DNA from: Lachnospiraceae bacterium
GTDB lineage: Bacteria > Bacillota > Clostridia > Lachnospirales > Lachnospiraceae
Assembly: GCA_003535955.1 (NCBI GenBank)
Contig: DPZM01000099.1
Location: 1 to 9,007 of the forward strand
DNA: 9,007 nt
Direction of reading: 5' to 3'
Part shown: piece after piece, positions 5,819-9,007 of the stretch
Layout: each line of letters starts with the position of its first letter
How positions within the stretch are numbered: the stretch's first letter is position 1
Notes under the pieces: generated by a model
The model's database searches: none
What the model was told of the DNA's origin: nothing
What the model saw: only the letters and a program-made list of their open reading frames with translations
Translations under genes and position numbers: made by a program

Positions 5819-7246
5819 ATGAGCCTTATTTCGCTTCCCTTTTTCATATTCATGCTATGCTTCCTCTGTATATATTACAAGGTGGGAGAAAAGCACCAGT
5901 GGAAGGCACTTCTCGTCGGAAATGCCATATTTTATGTCTGTGCAAATCCGGTTTACATAATATTCATAATTATTTCGATCGTGTCCACATGGTTCCTTAT
6001 GAGAAACCCTGTAAAGCGGAATTTCATATTGACCATAGCAATAAACCTGGGCCTTCTTATAGTCTTTAAGTACAGCGTGAATCTGGGTGTCAGGGATCTG
6101 GCCGCACCCTTGGGAATATCCTTCTATACCTTTATGACCCTGGGTTATGCCCATGACTGCTATGATAAGAAGATCAAACCCTGTAACGATCTTTGGCATT
6201 ATGCACTTTTTATCTCCTACTTTCCCCAGCTGACACAGGGCCCCATAGGGACATATCAGGAGATGCACGACCAGCTTGTTGCTTATCATGGATACAACAG
6301 ACAGAATATAAAAGAGGGCGGATACAGGATAATAATCGGAATATTTAAAAAGCTCGTTATAGCCGGAAGAGTGGGCTTTTATATTGATACCGTTTATTCA
6401 TCGCCTGTGGGCCGCGGCGGGCTGACTCTTATTGTGGCCACATTATTTTATCTTGTGGAGATGTACGCTGACTTCTCGGGATATATGGATATTGTATGCG
6501 GAGTATCTAAAATGCTGGGCATCAATTTAAAAGAGAATTTCAAAAGGCCCTATCTGTCAAAGAGCATACCTGAGTACTGGAGAAGATGGCATATATCACT
6601 GAATGAATGGTTTATGAACCATCTTTACATGCCTTCGGTTACCGCCGGATGGAACAGAAAGCTCTCAAGAGGGCTTGGGAAGATATTTACAAAAGCCAAA
6701 AAAGGAACACTAAGGTGCATATTTCCGACGATGCTTGTCTGGATAGTGACCGGAATATGGCACGGCGCGAAATCCTCATATCTTGGCTGGGGTATCTATT
6801 TTGCCTTTATAATGCTTCTTTCATTCTGTACCCAGTCTTATATAAAAAAATTAAATGCAAGGATACATTGGAATCCAAACAATATCTTTGTTAAGATCTT
6901 TCAGGTATGCAGGACGCTACTTATATTGAGCTGTGGCGAGATCATCTACAGATCGGAGAGCTTTTCTGATATGGTTGCCATATTTAAGGGAATATTTACA
7001 AACACCCGGATAAACGGTGCCGAGATCGCGGCTGCGATGACACCCTTCGGAAACGGTAATCAGGCAGCAGCCTCTGTCATCATAATCCTGGTGCTTGTGA
7101 CAGCCCAGGCCGTAATAGAAATAAAAAAGGAAAAAGACGAAAAGGCATTTACCGGGCACAGATATATATATGCTTTTGCGATGTTAACGATCATTGCACT
7201 TTTCGGTGTGGCGGGAAAATCAAGTTTTATGTACCAGGCATTTTAA
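5819..7246 (+). CDS. MBOAT-family O-acyltransferase (DltB/AlgI-like)
   Basis: This 475-residue polytopic protein has the typical length and landmarks of bacterial MBOATs. It shows ISFYTFMTLGYAHDCYD (residues 100-116) and FISYFPQLTQGPI (131-143). It also has FSGYMDIVCGVSKMLGI (219-235), PEYWRRWHISLNEW (251-264) and TGIWHGA (311-317), where His315 matches the essential histidine of the family. MBOATs of this type take an acyl or D-alanyl group from a cytoplasmic carrier and move it across the membrane for O-acylation of an envelope polymer, together with an SGNH partner. The protein ends in SSFMYQAF (468-475), like the tyrosine-bearing tail of DltX. ATG 5819 is preceded by AAGGAGG with a 6-nt gap. 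It heads an operon with an SGNH gene 4 nt downstream and an adenylating enzyme. The polymer acceptor is not shown by sequence; AlgI-like acetylation is the main alternative, but the neighbouring ligase favours a Dlt-like route. Confidence 0.9.
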   Translation: MSLISLPFFIFMLCFLCIYYKVGEKHQWKALLVGNAIFYVCANPVYIIFIIISIVSTWFLMRNPVKRNFILTIAINLGLLIVFKYSVNLGVRDLAAPLGISFYTFMTLGYAHDCYDKKIKPCNDLWHYALFISYFPQLTQGPIGTYQEMHDQLVAYHGYNRQNIKEGGYRIIIGIFKKLVIAGRVGFYIDTVYSSPVGRGGLTLIVATLFYLVEMYADFSGYMDIVCGVSKMLGINLKENFKRPYLSKSIPEYWRRWHISLNEWFMNHLYMPSVTAGWNRKLSRGLGKIFTKAKKGTLRCIFPTMLVWIVTGIWHGAKSSYLGWGIYFAFIMLLSFCTQSYIKKLNARIHWNPNNIFVKIFQVCRTLLILSCGEIIYRSESFSDMVAIFKGIFTNTRINGAEIAAAMTPFGNGNQAAASVIIILVLVTAQAVIEIKKEKDEKAFTGHRYIYAFAMLTIIALFGVAGKSSFMYQAF

Positions 7247-7250
7247 GATC

Positions 7251-8192
7251 ATGAAAAAAGTAATAATAACCGTTGCGGCGGCCCTTATCATTGTAGCAGC
7301 TGCCGTCGCCTTCAAAAATGTATATTCGTGCAAAATTCCGATAAGGAACAGGGGAATCCATGACGCAATACAAACCGGTGATCTGGATGTCCTGTTTATC
7401 GGTTCGTCAACTTTCAGGGCCAATATCGATATGCCGACCATGGATGAAGCCTATGACGGCAGGGTATATGATATTTCCTACGGAGGCAACCAGCTTGTGG
7501 CAACATCTATCCAGTATGATGAATTGAAACGCAGGTCGGGCAATGATTACGGCCTGATCGTTTTCGAATTGGGACCGATGATGCTTACACAGGAGGTAGC
7601 GCTTTCGGATTCGAGGGTGATCTGGGACCTGACCTTTGAAGGTAAGAGAGAACTGTGGCGGAGCATGTATGCAGCGGGGAATACCGATTTTCCGATGTTT
7701 TATGAGTATTTTGTGACATCAGGTATGGATGACCTTATTACATTTCCGGTGACGGAGCCCTTCTATGGGACCAGGTATTATAAAGGTGCCAAGACCGACG
7801 AAACGGTATCTCCCGGGAAGGCTGTGCTGGAAGGTGAGGAATTTGATATTTCGGATAAGTCATTGGTCAAGGCTCAGGCAGATGCGGTAGTTGATATAAT
7901 ACAAAAATGCCAAAAGGACGGGCAGGAATTCGTCTTTCTCGAAAGTCCATGCTATCACAGACTTCAAAAGGATCCGACCTTCATAAAATACAGGGAAGAG
8001 TACATCAGGATACTTGAGGAGAACAACGCTCCCTATATCCTGGCAGATGAGGTTGATTTTGAATCGGATGATCCTGAATTCTTTGAAGACATGAACCACA
8101 TGTCGGCGAAGGGGCGCAGGGCGTATACAAAAGAACTGATACAGGTATTTAAGAAAAGATTCGGCACAGAGGAAGGGAGCGGAAATGACTGA
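7251..8192 (+). CDS. Membrane-anchored SGNH/GDSL-like acyltransfer protein (DltD/AlgJ-like)
   Basis: The product has 313 residues. MKK is followed by one hydrophobic segment (about residues 4-21), then a soluble domain predicted to face outward. SGNH-type signatures are visible: DVLFIGSSTF at 46-55 (GSS with a putative nucleophile Ser at 52-53, as in DltD-like GSS motifs), ISYGGNQ at 75-81 (oxyanion Gly/Asn region) and DMNHMSAKGRR at 280-290, supplying the D-x-x-H pair Asp280/His283. It should work with the upstream MBOAT, delivering the group to the hydroxyl of an extracellular polymer. It is shorter than typical DltD (about 400 residues). ATG 7251 lies 4 nt after the MBOAT stop and has only a weak ribosome-binding sequence, so coupled translation is likely. 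The frame is open further upstream inside the MBOAT gene, but MKK plus a membrane anchor marks this start. Its end overlaps the ligase gene by 8 nt. It is placed by motifs and context, not by close family recognition. Confidence 0.8.
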   Translation: MKKVIITVAAALIIVAAAVAFKNVYSCKIPIRNRGIHDAIQTGDLDVLFIGSSTFRANIDMPTMDEAYDGRVYDISYGGNQLVATSIQYDELKRRSGNDYGLIVFELGPMMLTQEVALSDSRVIWDLTFEGKRELWRSMYAAGNTDFPMFYEYFVTSGMDDLITFPVTEPFYGTRYYKGAKTDETVSPGKAVLEGEEFDISDKSLVKAQADAVVDIIQKCQKDGQEFVFLESPCYHRLQKDPTFIKYREEYIRILEENNAPYILADEVDFESDDPEFFEDMNHMSAKGRRAYTKELIQVFKKRFGTEEGSGND

Positions 8193-9007
8193 TGTGATCA
8201 CCATGCTTGAAAAAGCAGCTATGGATCATAAAGACAGGATTGCTTTTGCCGATCCGGATAAGAGCATCACATACGGTGAACTTAATGATACTGTTTTAAG
8301 GATTGCCACGCTGTTTTTGCGGGATGAGAGATTCGGCCCGCTTGAAGCAGAAGACGGAGTGGGCTTTTACATGGAGAAAAGTACGGATGCGGTGGGAGTG
8401 ATGTTGGGTGCGGTACGGGCTCTGGCCTTCTACAGCTTCATTGATGTAAGGCAGCCTGCGGAGCGTGCCGCAAGTGTAATAAGCATTCTTGCACCGAAGC
8501 TTATTATCACGGACATCGAAAACGAGGAAGCTCTCAGGGGGATCATGGCACAGGCAGATGAACTTAAGCCCCAAATCGTTCTGATAAATGATCTTCTTGA
8601 ATGTGCGGCAAAATGCGAACCGGATGAAGGTTTACTTAAAGAAGCCGGGATGAAGGCCTGCGACATACGGCCGCTCTATGTGAATTTCACAAGCGGGAGC
8701 ACGGGTACGCCGAAGGGGGTAGCGGTGAGCCATCGTTCGGTGATTGATTTTATCAGGGTATTTACCGGGACATTTAACATTACCCACGAAGATATACTGG
8801 CCAATCAGGCCCCTTTTGATTTTGATGTTTCCGTCAAGGATATCTACAGCGGCCTGTACACGGGAGCAAGTGTTTGGTTGATCCCGAGGGACTATTTCTC
8901 GAACCCGGTCCTTTTAATGGATTATCTGGCGGACAATAAGGTAACTACCCTGATATGGGCGGTATCCGCAATGTGTTTTGTGTCCATAATGAACGGACTT
9001 GAATACA
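8185..9007 (+). CDS. AMP-forming adenylating enzyme, DltA/NRPS A-domain-like, 3' end outside window
   Basis: ATG 8185 lies inside the end of the SGNH gene (8-nt overlap), with GGAAGGGAG just ahead, and the frame stays open to the window edge, giving 274 residues. Adenylation-domain core motifs appear in order: an A2-like stretch RALAFYSFIDVRQPAERAAS at 78-97, the P-loop A3 motif FTSGSTGTPKGVAVSH at 168-183, and an A4-like segment APFDFDVSVKDIYSGLYTG at 209-227. In DltA and NRPS A domains the Asp of FDxSV (here Asp214) binds the substrate alpha-amino group, so an amino acid, perhaps D-alanine, is the likely substrate. The enzyme would adenylate it and load it onto the phosphopantetheine arm of a carrier protein, to be used by the MBOAT. 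Full DltA is about 500 residues, so nearly half is missing, including the C-terminal subdomain lysine. A plain fatty acyl-CoA ligase is less likely because of the FDxSV motif. Confidence 0.88.
   Translation, partial: MTDVITMLEKAAMDHKDRIAFADPDKSITYGELNDTVLRIATLFLRDERFGPLEAEDGVGFYMEKSTDAVGVMLGAVRALAFYSFIDVRQPAERAASVISILAPKLIITDIENEEALRGIMAQADELKPQIVLINDLLECAAKCEPDEGLLKEAGMKACDIRPLYVNFTSGSTGTPKGVAVSHRSVIDFIRVFTGTFNITHEDILANQAPFDFDVSVKDIYSGLYTGASVWLIPRDYFSNPVLLMDYLADNKVTTLIWAVSAMCFVSIMNGLEY

Noticed and set aside
7194..7250. Upstream extension of the SGNH gene to 7194.
   Set aside because: It would start at a non-ATG codon inside the MBOAT gene and place hydrophilic residues before a clear MKK-plus-hydrophobic membrane anchor.

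Overview
The window looks like a cell-surface polysaccharide region of a low-to-moderate GC Gram-positive anaerobe. A Lachnospiraceae-type Clostridia genome (Butyrivibrio/Roseburia-like) is my best guess. The reasons are purine-rich Shine-Dalgarno sites (GGAGGTG, AAGGAGG), SigA-type TTGATA/TATAAT promoter sequence, frequent AGG/AGA arginine and ATA isoleucine codons, and a gene content of Wzx/Wzy-type export next to a Dlt-like acylation operon. The taxon is inferred from style, not from a marker gene. All genes are on the + strand.

Region 1 (1-4511) is the 3' end of a polysaccharide operon. It holds the C-terminal half of a GT4 glycosyltransferase, a Wzy/O-antigen-ligase-like membrane protein, a Wzx-type flippase, and a second Wzy/ligase-like membrane protein related to the first. 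The genes overlap or lie within about 20 nt, so they are probably co-transcribed. The likely scheme is glycan assembly on a lipid carrier by glycosyltransferases, flipping by Wzx, then polymerisation or ligation outside by one or both Wzy-like proteins. The last stop codon lies in the loop of a perfect 15-bp inverted repeat.

Region 2 (about 4530-5680) is a single-gene unit: a well-formed SigA promoter, a roughly 120-nt leader, a gene for a 296-residue very acidic, Asn/Glu-rich protein of unknown function, and an intrinsic terminator.

Region 3 (about 5740-9007, running off the window) is a tight operon. It encodes an MBOAT O-acyltransferase (DltB/AlgI-like), a membrane-anchored SGNH-type protein (DltD/AlgJ-like), and an AMP-forming adenylating enzyme (DltA/NRPS A-domain-like, truncated by the window end). 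Together they look like a machine that activates an amino acid or acyl group, passes it across the membrane and esterifies an envelope polymer. The carrier protein it needs is not in the window and should lie downstream. The MBOAT ends in a FMYQAF tail that resembles the tyrosine motif of DltX, so the relay may be built into the MBOAT. No RNA genes, CRISPR arrays, insertion sequences or transposases were seen. No gene-free stretch exceeds 300 bases.
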